The notes under the pieces were generated by a model. It searched no databases. It saw nothing but the letters and a program-made list of their open reading frames with translations, and was not told the origin of the DNA. A stretch of DNA of 61,536 nt from Bondarzewia mesenterica (lineage: Eukaryota > Basidiomycota > Agaricomycetes > Russulales > Bondarzewiaceae): positions 1 through 61,536 of the forward strand of contig SGPL01000152.1 in NCBI GenBank assembly GCA_004802705.1, read 5' to 3'. Positions 10,402-23,206 of this stretch are shown one piece after another. Each line of letters begins with the position of its first letter. Position 1 is the first letter of the stretch. A program made the position numbers and the translations under genes.

Positions 10402-13400
10402 ATGTCTTCGTCGCACCCCCTTCCTTCCCCTCTCATGACGGCAACCACCAATGCGGAAACCAATAACCAGCACCGCCAACGTCGCTTCTTCATAGGCCCC
10501 ATGCCTGAGCGCGTTGTATCTCAGACGGAAAGTCAGATGCGCAAGCCCGCGCAGCGAACGCGGAGATTCTTTGGTCTGTACGACCGCATTGCATCGTCCA
10601 GCGAAAACGACGACGACAGTGTTGCGGATGTCATTGACGACTACGCGTTTCAATTTTTCATTGGGCAGGGTGGTAAGGAGGAGGATTGGGGAGAGGAACA
10701 GGAGAGTCATGCGCGGAGGGAGATGCTGAGGCGTTGGAAGGATAGTGAGTGGGGAAGAATTTGGAGACGTAGGAAGAAGGACGCAGGTGCGTCGCGTAGC
10801 CGCTGGGTAGGGGGTTCTTTTGAAGTGGGAGATTTTGTGGGCATCAACATTATCAATGCTGAACCTCCAAAATGCGCCAAATCTCCATTGTCCAGTAAAT
10901 TTGGCGCGTCGACTTCACGCATTACCCTTGGTGTGCCTTCCTCGGCTGCCACTCGGGACACCTTTGAAACCGCGCCATCGCATCTGACCCCACTTTCCGA
11001 AGTTCCAGAGGATCCTTTTGATGCGACAGAGCCTTTATCTAGCGAGGGTCCGTCTACAGGAGAGGACGATTTGCACCGCGCCTCGTCTAGCACCGTGCTC
11101 CTTCGGCCGTCTGCTCCACCCATCCAGGATCGGCTGCCCAGAAAAGCGCACACCGACACATTCCAGCGGCGGTTCCCTCATGACGACTTGCCCGCACAAT
11201 CCAGAAGCGATGGGGACGTCAATGGTACCCTCGTTTCGTCTCTTCGCCATATACCTGCGAAGAGCGAGGGCAAGAAGAAAGCGGTTCACTATCCAGACTC
11301 CCCTAACACGATTCCTGCACCACCCAAAGAAGTCCTCGCGCGCAGTGGCGATGACTTGCCTGAGTCAAGCGCCGCCGCCGTGGAGGTTAGAGCTGTTGAA
11401 GAGCAGTCTGGAGGCTCTCCCTCATTGCGAGAGCCTTCCAGCTCAAGAGACATTGTCATGCAAGGTACCTTTCAACTGACAATTAAAACGCTAAAAATTT
11501 ACTGGAGCTCTTTTTGAGATCAGACAGGATGATTGTCCGCGTTTCACATACCAGAGCACAATCGGTAGGAGCGTCATTCGACGAAACTCAAAACAGGTCC
11601 GCTCAGCATGTTCACTTCGAGAACTGGGCGGAATTTATGGTAGTATGGCGAGGAGAAAATATCGAACTTTATGAGGATTATGTGCGTATATGTTGCCCTC
11701 GATCTCCTTTGTTCCTATGTCTCCGAATGCTGAATTGTTGTCGGTTGACTCGTAGACCTTCCCGGGCAAGGAGTGGTTGATAGGTCACAAGCACCTTGCT
11801 TTCATCGTACCTCTCAACACTTTGCGCACCAAGCTATCCTTGTATTCTTTCGTGGACCTCACCTTTTGCTTAACATGCCCTCCAACGCCGGTGCATACTG
11901 TCTCGAGAAGTCGCTTGCCCTTCCATCGTGCACAGGAAGGTCTCAACATTTTCGTTTTCAAGCCTCGAAGTCGCACTCGCGCTGTCGACTGGGTGTGGCA
12001 TCTCTGGTAAGCTCCGACTCAATATTTCCCTTGCTCAGGAGGGTGACTATGATAACATGCATTAACCATTGTCTCACCTCAGGCGCCATCTAGGCGGAGA
12101 GCTCCCTCCTTTTCTCGAGATCCACGCTCCGACGGCAGATATGCGCATCAAAATCATCACGGACTCAGAGGACGATGGCCTGACGGTGTTCGGCAGAGAC
12201 AACTTGATTGAACTCTGTGTCAAGACCCTGAACACGATGCAGGACTGGGAGATGGTGATGCGGCGTAGGCTAGAACAGGGTGCACAGCTGCAGCTGGCAT
12301 GGAGGATGGATACCAAGCTGGATTGGGTGCGGTGGCAGGACGACGTTGATGGAAAACGAAGAGAGTGGGCGGTCATCGCCGGGTTCGCTCTCCGTCAGGT
12401 TTGTTCATCCCCAAGTGCAAGAATCCCCCATAGTAATGCTTAAGATTGGTTGAACATTAGGCAGGTAAGGCAGCCCACCTGGAAATCCGGATGGGCGAGC
12501 ATCTTCCGTCTCGGCTACACCTGAAAGATGGCACGCAACTCGAAGAACCACCAGGGATTGAGGGCTACGTCGATCGTATCAAGCCGACAACACAAGCGCG
12601 ACAGTCCCTATACCTCACCACGCACGATGGTTTACTCTTCTCGTTGCCGCCGCCCCGCGCGTACCCCCCTCGCCTGCCAGGGAGCCTGCCGCAACCTCCG
12701 TCATCTGGCGAGGACTCTTACGCCTCGATGCGGGACGAGGAGGTCCGTCGGGGGGCACAGCAGGTGTTTGAGGCGCGCGGAGTCACGGACCTACGCAATA
12801 TCCTCATGGTACGGCGCGCGTTCCAGGTCGTGCCGCATGTGCAGGAGAACATAGACGGGCGGCCGCGACGGCAGGGGGGTCACAGCGAGGATGAGTATGA
12901 GCAGGAGCTTACGGCTCAGGTGGAGCTGGGGGAAGGGGAGGAGGAAGATGTGGGCGGGCAAGAGGGCCTCGGTAAGTTGGGTCCAGACCGTGCGCGGGGG
13001 AGGATGAGGCGCTGTTTCGAGCTGGTGATGCGGACGGGACGGGTCGTACGGTTCGAGGTAGTTGCCTCCTTCCATACTCCGCTCCTATTAATTCATGATT
13101 ACGTTTGCTTGCAGACGTACTCCTGCAAGATCGCCATCGAATGGATCCAGCGCCTCCGTGCACTCGTCCGGTATTGGAAGAGACGACACGACACGGACGC
13201 GCGGCAGGAGATGGACGTCGTTCAACTTGCGACGGGCCGTCCGCGGATAACGCCCCGCCATCGTTGGCACGAGGACGCGCTTACGCCGCCCGAACCCATG
13301 AAGGACCTGGGCGCAGTCTTGCCCAACCTGAGTCAATTATACAATTGGTGTGTGCTCGACGGGTGCCGCCCCATCACAAAGACTGGGCGAGTGTTCGTGC

Positions 13401-13986
13401 GTAAGGGGCTCCGCGGGTCGTACAAGTCAGTTCTGCTCTTACTACCCTTCCGCTTCTACTCTAATCTCGGGGACACATGCTAAAACGACGATCCCAATAT
13501 AGACACGTTCAACTGTTCATCGTGTCGGGCCATCTCATTCAGTACCACATGAAGGCGGACTCCGTACACCACCGCCGGCAGGGCCGTGCGATCAACCTCC
13601 TCGACGCGTACACCGCATCGGGCGTGTTTGCGGCGCAATCGTTGCCAAGCGGACAGTACCGCGCGAACGGCCCGCCGATGGCGCGGCGGTATCAAGATGG
13701 GCTGGAGAACGACGATGCGGAGGAGGACACGTTGTTCGTCCTGTATTACTACCCGCATAGCGTCGGCGCAGGGGTTGACGGAATCGAGGTGCAGGCGAAG
13801 GGGAAGGACGAGGCGCCGATTCCGAAGCTCAGTGCGGAGAGGAAGTTGATGGTGTTTCGGACGAGGAGTCGGGTTGAGAGGGATGTGTGGTGTTGGGCGT
13901 TAAATACGGAGATTGAGAAGTTGGTTAGAGCGAAGGCAGAGCGAGAGGAGAAGATGAGACATGCTGGTGGACTGGTCAGCGTATGA
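10402..13986 (+). CDS. Large PH-domain protein, Spo71-like
   Basis: Resembles the fungal Spo71 group, PH-domain proteins. Yeast Spo71 recruits Vps13 to the prospore membrane during spore formation; a role here in sporulation or membrane contact is inference. The joined exons give roughly 1,050-1,100 residues. There is a low-complexity Ser/Pro-rich N-terminus (about 370 residues from MSSSHPLPSP). Then come ENWAEFMVVWRGENIELYED and WLIGHKHLAFIVPL (first PH-like unit), NIFVFKPRSRTRAVDWVWHL, a conserved middle part with an acidic insert, and the C-terminal PH core GRVFVRKGLRGSY joined to HVQLFIVSGHLIQYH, closing with VERDVWCWALNTEIEKLV. Six introns were placed near 11465, 11680, 12005, 12400, 13060 and 13430. 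The region around 12650-13030 is unusually GC-rich. Confidence 0.65.
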
Positions 13987-14290
13987 TGATTATCCGTGGA
14001 CTCGGTGACAGTTTTTCTTTTTTATAATTTTGCGTGGTAAAGTGCCGTGAGGATATTTATTGGAAGAACTCACAATTAATCTGTGCTCCATGGAATATGC
14101 ATCCGCATGCTTGTAAAATACGAATCACCATTAGTTTCGGGTAGCACGCACCTTCTTGGCTCTTCGTAACTTACAGCACTTATTCTTGGTAGTTCTTTCG
14201 GGTATGAAAAAGCTTAGCAGAGGAACTATCCATAGGTGAAAAGGAAGAGAGAGAAGCAGAGCTAATGCGATGACGATATATGTATGGAGA

Positions 14291-14941
14291 CTATGGCTTT
14301 TTGGGCTTTTTCGCTGTAGGAGACAGAATGTCAGTGGGTGCTTATATTGGCCGACGACGACGCACCTCCATATTTGCTGCGGGCCGTCACCCTGTTGACC
14401 ACTCCACCAAAGTCCAAAGCACCACGCACGAGCTTGTACCTGTCATCACCCAATATACCCGATGAACGATCACGAATGTAAAAAAAATACAAAGAGAGAC
14501 GCACTTGACACCGGGAAGATCCTGTGCACGGCCGCCTCTGACGAGAACGACGCTGTGCTCCTGGAGATTGTGTCCTTCGCCGGAGATGTAGGCCTGAAGG
14601 GTCTTGCCCGAGGTGAGCTTGACACGGGCAACCTTACGCTTGGCTGAGTTGGGTTTCTTGGGTTTAGCGACGAAGATCTGGACACAGACGCCCTTCTTCT
14701 GGCTGTTGCGCTCGAGGAGGGGCGCTTTGGAGAGGTTGCGCTTCTTTGGAACCTTGCGCCGCATCGCCTGATTCAGCGTGGCGAGTGCGGGTGCAGAGGC
14801 ATGGAAGTTGCGTGCTGCGAGTAGGAGGGGGGTGGAACGGTGTTGAAAGAGGATTGTCGTTGGGAGAGAGAAGGCAGGGCGGAGGAATGAGGGAGCCCAG
14901 AGGGATGATGGGCGCGCAAAGGCGCGTACAGCGGACAACAT
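14291..14941 (-). CDS. MRPS12: Mitochondrial ribosomal protein uS12m
   Basis: Small-subunit protein at the decoding centre of the mitochondrial ribosome. A presequence ([19 protein letters not shown]) leads to the mature N-terminus [20 protein letters not shown]. The universally conserved S12 core follows: [52 protein letters not shown] and QDLPGVK. An intron (about 14505-14445) joins to [20 protein letters not shown], and a second short intron (near 14370-14318) precedes the last exon, AKKPKKP and stop. Start is the only ATG giving a targeting peptide. It is transcribed away from Nse2, with 162 bp between start codons, so a shared promoter is likely. Confidence 0.93.
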
Positions 14942-15103
14942 GGTGGTCGACGTCGAAGAGAACTTGAAGTCGACTTCGTCGATGAGAGTCGACCCCCGGC
15001 TTTTGCCGAGACCGCGAAGTGACCTGCCCTCAACTTGCCTGGCAGACGCGCGACGCGTCTCAACATTCAACTTATTCGCCAGTGGCTCTTCCTCATAAGA
15101 AAT

Positions 15104-16453
15104 ATGTCAGCAGCCCGCTCTTCGCATCGCAGGACTACCAATCGCGCAGAAAACCCACCGTCTGACGGTATTGAGGAGGCTGAAGCTAGTCAGCGGCAGG
15201 AAGAAGACGCAGTCGTCGATGACGATGAAGAGGAAGAGCAACCGCGTCGCAATGTCAAAACAAAATCCAAGAAAACCCCTGTCAAGGAAGAGCGGACCAG
15301 GCGTGATCCCGACCCCGAAGACGATGACGACGACGAAGACGACGAAGACGGGGAGGGGGTCGTGGTCTTTGACGAGGAGAACTTTGGCAACCACCCGCTC
15401 AATAAGAGCGATGGACAGAAACTGCAAGGCATGGCGTCTGACTGGAGGATGATTGAGAAGAACCTTCGCGATACCGCGTTCACGCTCCTGAACGACGTCG
15501 CGAGTGCTGTTGCGGAGGTTGAGGACGACGAGGACACAGAGAAGGTGCAAATGGTCTCGGCCGTATTGTCGTGTTTTCCTTATTTTACTCATGGACATCT
15601 GGACGTTTCGCGATCAGGAGCTCACGCGCCTTGACCTGATGATGAGGGAAATCGTCGACATTGATGTCGAAATTCTCGCCCATGAGGAGACGCTCGGCGG
15701 TCTGCACCAGCAGATCCACCGGGGAGAACAGATAGTGTGTGAATTCTTTCTTATATGCACACCATCTGCTGAGACTCTGTACCCAGTCCGACGTGCTCGA
15801 ACGCTATGAAAAGGGTGTGCAGGAGAAACAGGATGCATACGGAACGAAAACGTCCCGTCAGAAGTACGCAAGGAATCAGCAGTACGCCGATTTTCGACAG
15901 GCGATATACGTGCGTATTGTCAATGCTCCGAGCGCTATATTCTAACCGTCGCATAGGAGGTGCAACATCCGGATGAAGCCATGCCGCCAATCGTAGACTT
16001 CCTCCCTCACGGTTGGTTGCTGGCCTTACTGTCTCTCCAATGATTTACTGATGGCGAGTTACAGAGGATGGTGATGATAGCGATGACGATGACGATATCC
16101 AAGTTGGAGGTGTCATGCAAGACTTCAAATGTCCCATAACATTGACGCCCCTCGTTGATCCTCTCACCTGGTGCGCAAACATTGGCTCAGGCTGCTATCT
16201 TTATTATAATGACCATGTTTGTGACCTTGTCTACAGCAACGTATGCGCGCATAGCTTCTCTGCCAAGGCCATCCGCCAATTGCTCGGTCCTAATAAATAT
16301 ACGAAGAAGATGTGCCCTGCGGCCGGATGCAACAAGATGATCTCTTTAAATGACCTGCACCCGGACAAGGATCTCGAGCGGAAGGTGAAGAAGGCACAAC
16401 ACAGGGCACGCCAACGAGAGGAGGACAGCGACGAGGAAGAGGTCGTGGAGTAA
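15104..16453 (+). CDS. NSE2: SUMO E3 ligase Nse2/Mms21 of the Smc5/6 complex
   Basis: Adds SUMO to repair and chromosome proteins as a subunit of the nuclear Smc5/6 complex. The N-terminal 100 residues are charged and acidic. A helical Smc5-binding part follows ([20 protein letters not shown], then [18 protein letters not shown] and [20 protein letters not shown]). The SP-RING comes last: [15 protein letters not shown], an intron, then [18 protein letters not shown] and [17 protein letters not shown], which supply the Cys/His zinc ligands. Five introns near 15570, 15740, 15910, 16010 and 16180 restore the frame. The tail is lysine-rich, then acidic ([11 protein letters not shown]). Confidence 0.88.
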
Positions 16454-16843
16454 TCCGAATCGTGAGTAGATAAAGTATTCTCTGTCGGACATTATCGTTA
16501 CTCGCTCTGTAATCTCGCAACCAAGTCTATTACCGTTCTATATATTCATTTATTCTTCTCATATCTTAGGTCAAACGCTGCTGCAATCCATAGGTGGGTT
16601 TCAAACTTCGAGGTTCCGCTTTTGGACATCCACTTTCCATATTCGCGGTCCAAGTTCAGGATCTAAACTTGGTTCGGCTCGCTGGTGAGATACTAATATA
16701 CTCCAATGCGCCCAGTTCTCTTCTTTTCCCCAACCAGCCCGCCTGGCCCTCCGTGGAGTATCACATCTTCTAATCCTCCACGGTCCCTACGCACTACGAT
16801 CCTTCTACTATTATATCTATATCTATTTCTACACCCGTACGTG
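16454..16843. other. Intergenic region between Nse2 and a small gene
   Basis: 390 bp between two genes on the same strand; nothing recognisable beyond pyrimidine-rich stretches near 16790-16835 that could be the core promoter of the next gene. Confidence 0.4.
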
Positions 16844-17334
16844 ATGGCCGTCATCGTTTCATATCCGACTCCGCGCACGCCTCCACGGTACAAGACCGTG
16901 CACGAACCACCTTCACCCCTCGCACGCTACAGCCGTCATCTCCCGCTCGCCATGCCCTCCCTTCTCGCCTGGAAAGAGGCTTGCAAGGCAAGTTGACCAC
17001 ACACACATACGCCTTCCTACCTCTAATTCCCCCTCGAACACAGACCTTTGCAGCACTCGAAGGCTCGCCCTCCCTTCCCTCCTTCCGCTCGTCGGACTCG
17101 CCTGCGGTCCCCAAGGTCGTAGGCAACGCTGGCAGCGGCGTGAAGCGCAAGCTGAATGACCGGGAGGCCGAGCTGTCATTGCCGAGCGAGGGGGACCCGT
17201 TCTTGCAGTGCGTGCTTGAGGCGGGTCGCAACTGCAAGCGCGCGCGGGCCAACCGTGCGTTGAAGCGCGGCGTGCTTATGAAGGCGGAGGGTCAGAGGGC
17301 GGTGATGAAGAGGAGGAGGCAGAGCTGTGCGTGA
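16844..17334 (+). CDS. Small basic protein of unknown function
   Basis: Two exons encode about 145 residues. Exon 1 (MAVIVSYPTPRTPPRYKTVH to SLLAWKEACK) is Pro- and Arg-rich. Exon 2 (TFAALEGSPSLPSFRSSDSP onward) contains VKRKLNDREAELSL and ends in a very basic tail (CKRARANRALKRGVLM, then MKRRRQSCA), which suggests a nuclear or nucleic-acid-binding protein. The frames join only if the intron uses a GC donor (CTTGCAAG followed by GCAAGTT, 16990 onward) and the AACACAG acceptor near 17040. A GT donor two bases later leads to early stops. The family is not recognised. Confidence 0.5.
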
Positions 17335-18100
17335 GTTGTCAGGCGTGACAGGATGTTTTCTTTCTTTCTTTCTAGAGAGCGCACGCATGTGAGGAGGGCT
17401 TGATAGGGCTTGGTCTCGGAGAGGCATTTCTGTAGACCAAGTGTTGACTCGGAGTATGGGTATGTTCGACGTATGTTTCTTGTGTGGCCAAATAAGATAA
17501 ACATAATTATCATTCACCTGGGAAACCCAGATGTCGAGTTTTGGCAGGCTCCAACAACTCGACAACTTGACAAGGCATTAGCGGCCCGGTCCCCGAGAGC
17601 TTCGCCGTGGCGACGCTCGGAACCTGTTGTCACCGGGGACGACACATTAATATTTTGATGTTCGGACTCCGCGAACCACTGGTCGCAAATCGCCCTTTTG
17701 CAAGTTTCGGTACCCCCACCACCGAAAACGAGTTCAATTCGGTATCTACACCGCATGCCCGTCGACGATGATCTTATGAGCAATCCTGATACACCTTTCC
17801 TGAGGTTTGGTCAAACCAATTCGTCCTCATGCCTCCCCATGCCTCCTCGTGCACATGGCTCACGCACCACGGGGTTGACCGACAACCTTTCAGTGCGGGC
17901 CGGATTTCGAATATCACCCCAGCGTTTTGTTCTTCTCTGCATTATTTTTTTACTTGTGAATCGCCGATGGCCGCATGCAAGCCAAGTCATCGTGTATCCG
18001 GGGAACACATAAGCGAACGCGTGTTCCACATGGTGACTCGTCGCGCTTCGAGTTCTCCGCGTTGCCTTTGCTCGCACAAAGTACCTACAGTTACCGCGGA
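17335..18100. other. Intergenic: upstream region of the DHA2 transporter
   Basis: 766 bp; several overlapping open frames but no protein resemblance. A short TTTC repeat (TTTTCTTTCTTTCTTTC) lies at about 17354-17370. Confidence 0.4.
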
Positions 18101-21100
18101 ATGCCTGAGTCTGTAGGCCATGTTTCTCAGGTTCAGGCTACGGCGATGCCACCTCAGGACGTGGACGTCAAGGAGGAACTTGCGTCGGCGAAGCAGGATA
18201 GTGCAGCGCCAGGCCAATCATGGAGAAATGACCAGCAGCAGGTTTTGCCACACAATAACCTCCCCCTCGTTTTCTGCTCTTTGATGTTGACTGTGTTCTT
18301 GGTACGCTCATTCGCATTCGATTTTTTCTTTCTAAACAAGACGTTTGACTCGACTTGTCGGGTCGTCTAGGCTGCTTTGGACCAAACCATGTTCGTCCCA
18401 CGCTGTTCAACCCGTGCGGAATTATAAAACGTTGCTTATTTTTTTTTCTAGCGTAGCCACTGCCCTGCCGACCATGGTCGCTGATCTGGGAGGTGGCCGA
18501 AATTATTCTTGGGTTGGCAGGTAAATACGATCAGCCCCTTCAGTGCCCAATCCCAGTATCGAAATCCTCACCTGATGACTTTCCACTTTAGCGCTTACCT
18601 GCTGGCCTCTGCCGCGCTGGGCCCTCTCTATGGCAAACTCGCAGATATCGTCGGCCGCAAGTTCGTCCTTTATCCCGTAATCATCATCTTCCTGGTAAGT
18701 GGCGCATGTACGTCGCTCTTTACCCACGATAGAACTCGTCATGATTCACGACGTTGTGGGACGTGCAGGTCGGCTCTGCGTTGTGCGGGGCTGCGCAAAA
18801 TATGACATGGCTGATTGTCTCGCGAGCCATTCAAGGCATTGGGGGTGGCGGTGCGTGTTCCTTTGTTGTCCTGATTGCCATTTTTCTCGAGTCTTTTGTC
18901 ATTGAAAGGATTGCATGCCATGCAGGCATCAATCAATTGGTCCAGATCGTGATTGGCGATATCGTCTCGTTGGAAGAGTGAGTTTCTATCCTAGGTCGTG
19001 GTTCCTGGTGGAGTTTGTCCCGTTCTGAGGTTTTAATAGTCGAGGAAAATATGGAGGTTATATAGGCTCATCCTGGGGGATTGCATCGTTCGTGCCGGCT
19101 AGTCTTATTTGACTGGCGACATCTCATCCGTGAATTAGCATTATCGGCCCGCTTGTTGGAGGCGTAAGTTGCTTATCTTCTCCATTTCACGTTGATTTGC
19201 AAGACTTGTTGTTGGCTTGTAGGCTTTCACAGACCACGTATCGTGGAGGTGGTACGCTATCCGTTTGACCTTTTTAGTATTTATTCATAGACTGAACATT
19301 AGAGCAGGTGCTTCTGGGTGAACCTGTGCGCTCTCATCTCTAGTCCGGAGTCATCAACTGACAGGATTCATATGCAGGCCAACAGGAGGGGTAGCAGTCG
19401 CCCTGCTATTTTTCACTCTTAACCTGAACCCGCACCACGGCAAACCCTTCCGCGAGCACGTCAGGGAATTCGACTTCTTCGGCTTGTTCCTGCTCATCGC
19501 CGGAGTCATCTGTCTCCTGCTCGGATTCAACCAGAGTGAGACGAGCTGTAAGTCCGATCGGCTCTTGACGTTGAGCGACATGTGTTTATGTTATGGTCTG
19601 AATGTCGCTGACTTTTTGACGGTAGGGAGATCGCCAGCTACTATTGTCCTCCTGATCGTTGGTTTCGTGGTTTCGATCTCTGCTGGGCTCTGGGAAATGC
19701 ACACGAAAAAATCACCCATCATCCCTCCTCGACTGTTCAAAGTGAGTGAGCTTCCTACTCTTCTCACCGAAATTGTCAATTATTTGACACCCTTTCAATA
19801 TAAGACAAGGACAACTGCGATAATTCTAGTCACTAGTAGCCTACACTCACTCACCTTCTTCACTGGTAACTCTGACTCTCAATATTTCTTTTGTCCGCAT
19901 AATCTGATCGTCGGGTGGCCATTGCAGGTGCTTTCTATCTACCTTTATATTATCAGGTCCTGGGAGCGTCAGCTACGAAGGCTGGTCTTCAGTAGGATAT
20001 CGAGTTCTCCTTGGCCGCAAAGCATCACGCTGACGCTGTAAATTTCAGGATGCTCACGTTCTCGTTATCATCCTCCATCATGTCAGGAATCGCAGGCTAC
20101 GCGGTCGCGCCTCTGGGCGATTTCAGACCTTTGATATGGTTCTCTTTCGTGCGGCACTCCTACATTCTCTCCGTCACGTTTCATTTCCCTTGCTGATATA
20201 CAGTTTTCAGTTCGTTATGACCTTAGGTTACGGTTTGATGATCATGCTCGACGAAAAATCTACCATGTGCGCATCTTTTTCATCATTTCGCAGGAAATAT
20301 ACGCACTCCCGCTGAGTTCGATGTTTAGTGCCGTGCAAGAGGTATACCCTCTCATAGCCGGGATCGGTCTTGGTGGCCTATTCCAGGTACCTCTCATCGG
20401 CATGCAAGCTGCCATGCCCGTGAAAGACATGGCGACCAGTACTGCTACTATGATGTTTGTCCGGTAAACTCGTTTTCTCCATTCGTTCTATTTTTCTTCT
20501 TAAATCAGTGATCCATGCCAACAGGCTCTTGGGTTCCACGATCGGCGTCTCCGTAGGCCAAGCCATCTGGTCGTCGGTGCGTAGAACCTCGACGCAAATT
20601 CGTTAGCCTTCATCTAAGCCCTATGGCGCACCTTTATAAAATCAATAGGAACTCAGCAAGCGAATCTCTAAACTACCCGCTTTCGACTTGGGCACGAGCG
20701 GCGCCACGCTGGCCGATAGTGTTAGGCAGCTCAAAAATATACAGGTCAGTCAAACACATATTTTCCCATTTCATCGTTCTCGCCTTACATCTGAGCGTGC
20801 TATCATCGAACAGCCTGATTCCCTACGCCAACAAGTCTTGCACGCGTACACGAAGAGCCTCTCGACCATTTGGATAGTCGGCACGCCACTCCTCGGCGCG
20901 TGCTGCATCATGGGTTCGCACAGACTCCCTCTCTTCATCCTTCCCTTCCTCTTCATTGACTGTCTGAATGATCGCGACGCAGTACTGTTCCTGAAAAAGT
21001 ACGACTTGAAGCGGACGGTCGTGCGCACTCCCAAAAAAGGCGGGCCGCCTTCCCCGCCGGATCTGGAGGGCGGCACGGGTGACAGGACGCCCGTCGGTGG

Positions 21101-21149
21101 GGAGAAGGCACGAGTCGACGAGAAGGAAGTACTAGCTTCGGAGCCTTGA
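18101..21149 (+). CDS. MFS multidrug exporter, DHA2 (14-TM) family
   Basis: Proton-driven exporter of drugs or secondary metabolites in the plasma membrane. After a soluble N-terminus ([10 protein letters not shown]), the joined exons give AALDQTI and [14 protein letters not shown] (motif of TM1 and its loop). Then [20 protein letters not shown] is motif [15 protein letters not shown] with [13 protein letters not shown] is TM4 motif B, and [20 protein letters not shown] is motif C with the family's [20 protein letters not shown] and later segments ([35 protein letters not shown]) complete the fold. The tail after the last TM is charged ([18 protein letters not shown] to EVLASEP). About 14 short introns are implied. 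The substrate cannot be told. Confidence 0.85.
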
Positions 21150-21529
21150 GTTGAAGAGTGGACGGGTCGATTAGATTTCTGCAAGATTGTTGAAGAGAGG
21201 TTTGTTATAAGCATAAATGAGCGTTATCCCCCCCGTCCTTTCATCCTGTAGCGCAGTGCGTGCCGGTAAGTTACAGGACTGAGAGGCATGGACCGAGGCT
21301 ATTCAAGTTCTTGGTAGGTTCCATTTTCGGATATGACGCTGCAACCACACATGTTCTGTTGTTTTTATTTTGTGATTTTTCAGACCGGGGAGCTTGATCA
21401 CACCCATATGAACACAGGTCGAATTCAGAGATTCTCTTGAAATCCTATCTGAGAGTTTCGTGGAAGACACATGTGTGCCGCTGATTGCGGCCGGCATTTG
21501 CCGGCCGCAGGCCCAATGCTCGGATTGGA

Positions 21530-23130
21530 GGGGGCCTTGAGCTCATTAGTCACATGTCACACCATGTCCTCAATGTCCACATCCACATCAAATGTTGCCG
21601 GGATTCCCCCCGGCTCTCTGGCATCAGATAATTCTGGCAATGTAGAGAAGAAAGTCATCAAAAGTGACAGCCTTTGGCTGAACGAAGGCAATATCGTCAT
21701 ACGAACGACCTCTGCCGATGCTTACACCCTCTACAAAGTACACAAGTCGATATTGTCTCTCCATTCGCCTGTCTTTCGAGGACTTTTTGACTCGCCTCAG
21801 GATGCTCTTCACTCTGCCTCAGAGCACTTTGAAGGAATCCCTATCATGGACTTGCCAGACGCTCCTGATGATGTCGACGGCTTCCTCAAGGCACTGTATC
21901 TCCCAATGTAGGTCATGCGGAGAACTTCACATTTGTATATGGAGTTATTCATTCAGACATGTGTCACTCAGCGAGACTTTTCGGTGTGTTCAACCGCAGA
22001 CCTATCACGATCTCGGTCATATTCCGGACTGGGTGTCTGGAAAACTTCGCCTCGCCACCAAGTATGACGTCCGTAGCCTTCGACAGATTCTCACATGCGC
22101 TCTCGAGAAGATTTGGCCTAGTCTTTACAGTGAGTGGAAAGAACTGATGACACGATATGACAATTTGCGCCTGTATAATGTCATCAATGATGGCAATGAG
22201 AAGGTGAACGAGGTCTATCCAGATCCGGGTGAGTTTCGATACATTGATGCCCTTTTCTGTGCGTTCGAACTTGCTTCCCAACAGCGAAAGCCATCCGTCT
22301 CGCAATGGACCTGAACGTACCAGACATCCTGCCGTCGGCGTTCTACGATCTCATGTGTGCTTATGACGAAGACTGGGACGAACGCGTCATCACTTATCCA
22401 GTCCTCACCATGGACGACTTCCATCGGCTCTTCAAAGGTCGAGTCGCGTTGCAGAAGTCAAACCGCGTTTTTGTCGCCAAATTTATCGACACAACCCTCC
22501 CCGAACTACAGACGCCTAGAAACGCATGCGAAGCTCTTGCTACAGAGACCTCTCATGAGCAGTGGCCCTGCAGACCTCATTTACAGGACTGGTGGAGAGA
22601 CGCTTCAAAAGATAGTGACTTCACCGCCGATCCTATCTACTGGCTGAGTACAGCATACTCCAGAAAACCACTTCCACCAACTCTCTGCAGCAAGTGTATA
22701 CGGTTGGTTAAATCTACCATCGACGATGAGGCGCATAGAATGTGGACGAATCTCAAAAAATCCTTTGATCTGGTCAGTGCCTTACAGTGTTCCTCGCTAT
22801 CCGTGCTCATATCGTCTCTGCTAGGAGGAGGTAGTATCCCCTCGCTGGGGCGAAGACCCGGATCCGACCGACTGATGTTATGAATTCTTCCTGATTTCTC
22901 CACATATCATTGTGATGGGCTTCGAGGTAAAAGCTGGTTGAGGCCGTCCAGGATTGGCTCAGGATATGAGTTAGGCTGAATGCGTACGCATGTAGTCCGT
23001 TCTCGATATCATACTACATGCAGAACGTAGAATGAGAATCCGGTTCACAATTGCTCATTTGCCTTGACTTACCGTCTTTCAAAGTCAACAACGTTTGAGA
23101 GCAAAAACGTTTGAGTATGCCGGCCAATTT
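21530..23130 (+). repeat. Copy 1 of an inverted duplicated segment carrying a BTB gene
   Basis: The same sequence, diverged by scattered substitutions and small indels, recurs in inverse orientation at about 36530-38130. Homology covers the whole BTB gene including introns. It also covers short flanks: upstream (GGGGCCTTGAGCTCATTAGT compared with GGAGGCCTGCCTCAAGTTCA) and about 240 bp downstream (GAGAATCCGGTTCACAATTG against GAGAATTCGGTTCACAATTG). Borders are approximate. Confidence 0.75.
21564..22875 (+). CDS. BTB/POZ domain protein, copy 1
   Basis: A BTB-domain protein of the kind expanded in agaricomycetes; BTB folds mediate dimerisation and often bind Cullin-3, but no partner can be inferred. 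Exon 1 (MSSMSTSTSN onward) carries the BTB core: SDSLWLNEGNIVIRT, YKVHKSILSLHSPVFRGLFD, GIPIMDLPDAPDDVDGFLKA. Exon 2 continues TYHDLGHIPDWVSGKLRLAT and ILTCALEKIWPSLY. Exon 3 starts AKAIRLAMDLNVPDILPSAF and contains four Cys that may form a small site (ALCSKC type: PPTLCSKCIRLVKS). Exon 4 (22825-22875) ends EEVVSPRWGEDPDPTD. All four exons are open, giving about 385 residues. Confidence 0.8.
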
Positions 23131-23206
23131 ATTTCGAGTGACAATGGGAAGCGCGTAGAGTATGTACTGATGTCACAGCGTGACAGTCTCATCCCTTCCT
23201 TAGACG
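22876..23206. other. Intergenic between BTB copy 1 and uL29m
   Basis: 331 bp. The first 250 bp belong to the duplicated segment shared with the 36.6-kb region; the rest is the uL29m promoter. No further gene is seen. Confidence 0.45.

Noticed and set aside
20771..21214. Minus-strand open frame of 147 codons
   Set aside because: Antisense to the last exons of the DHA2 transporter, which match the family.
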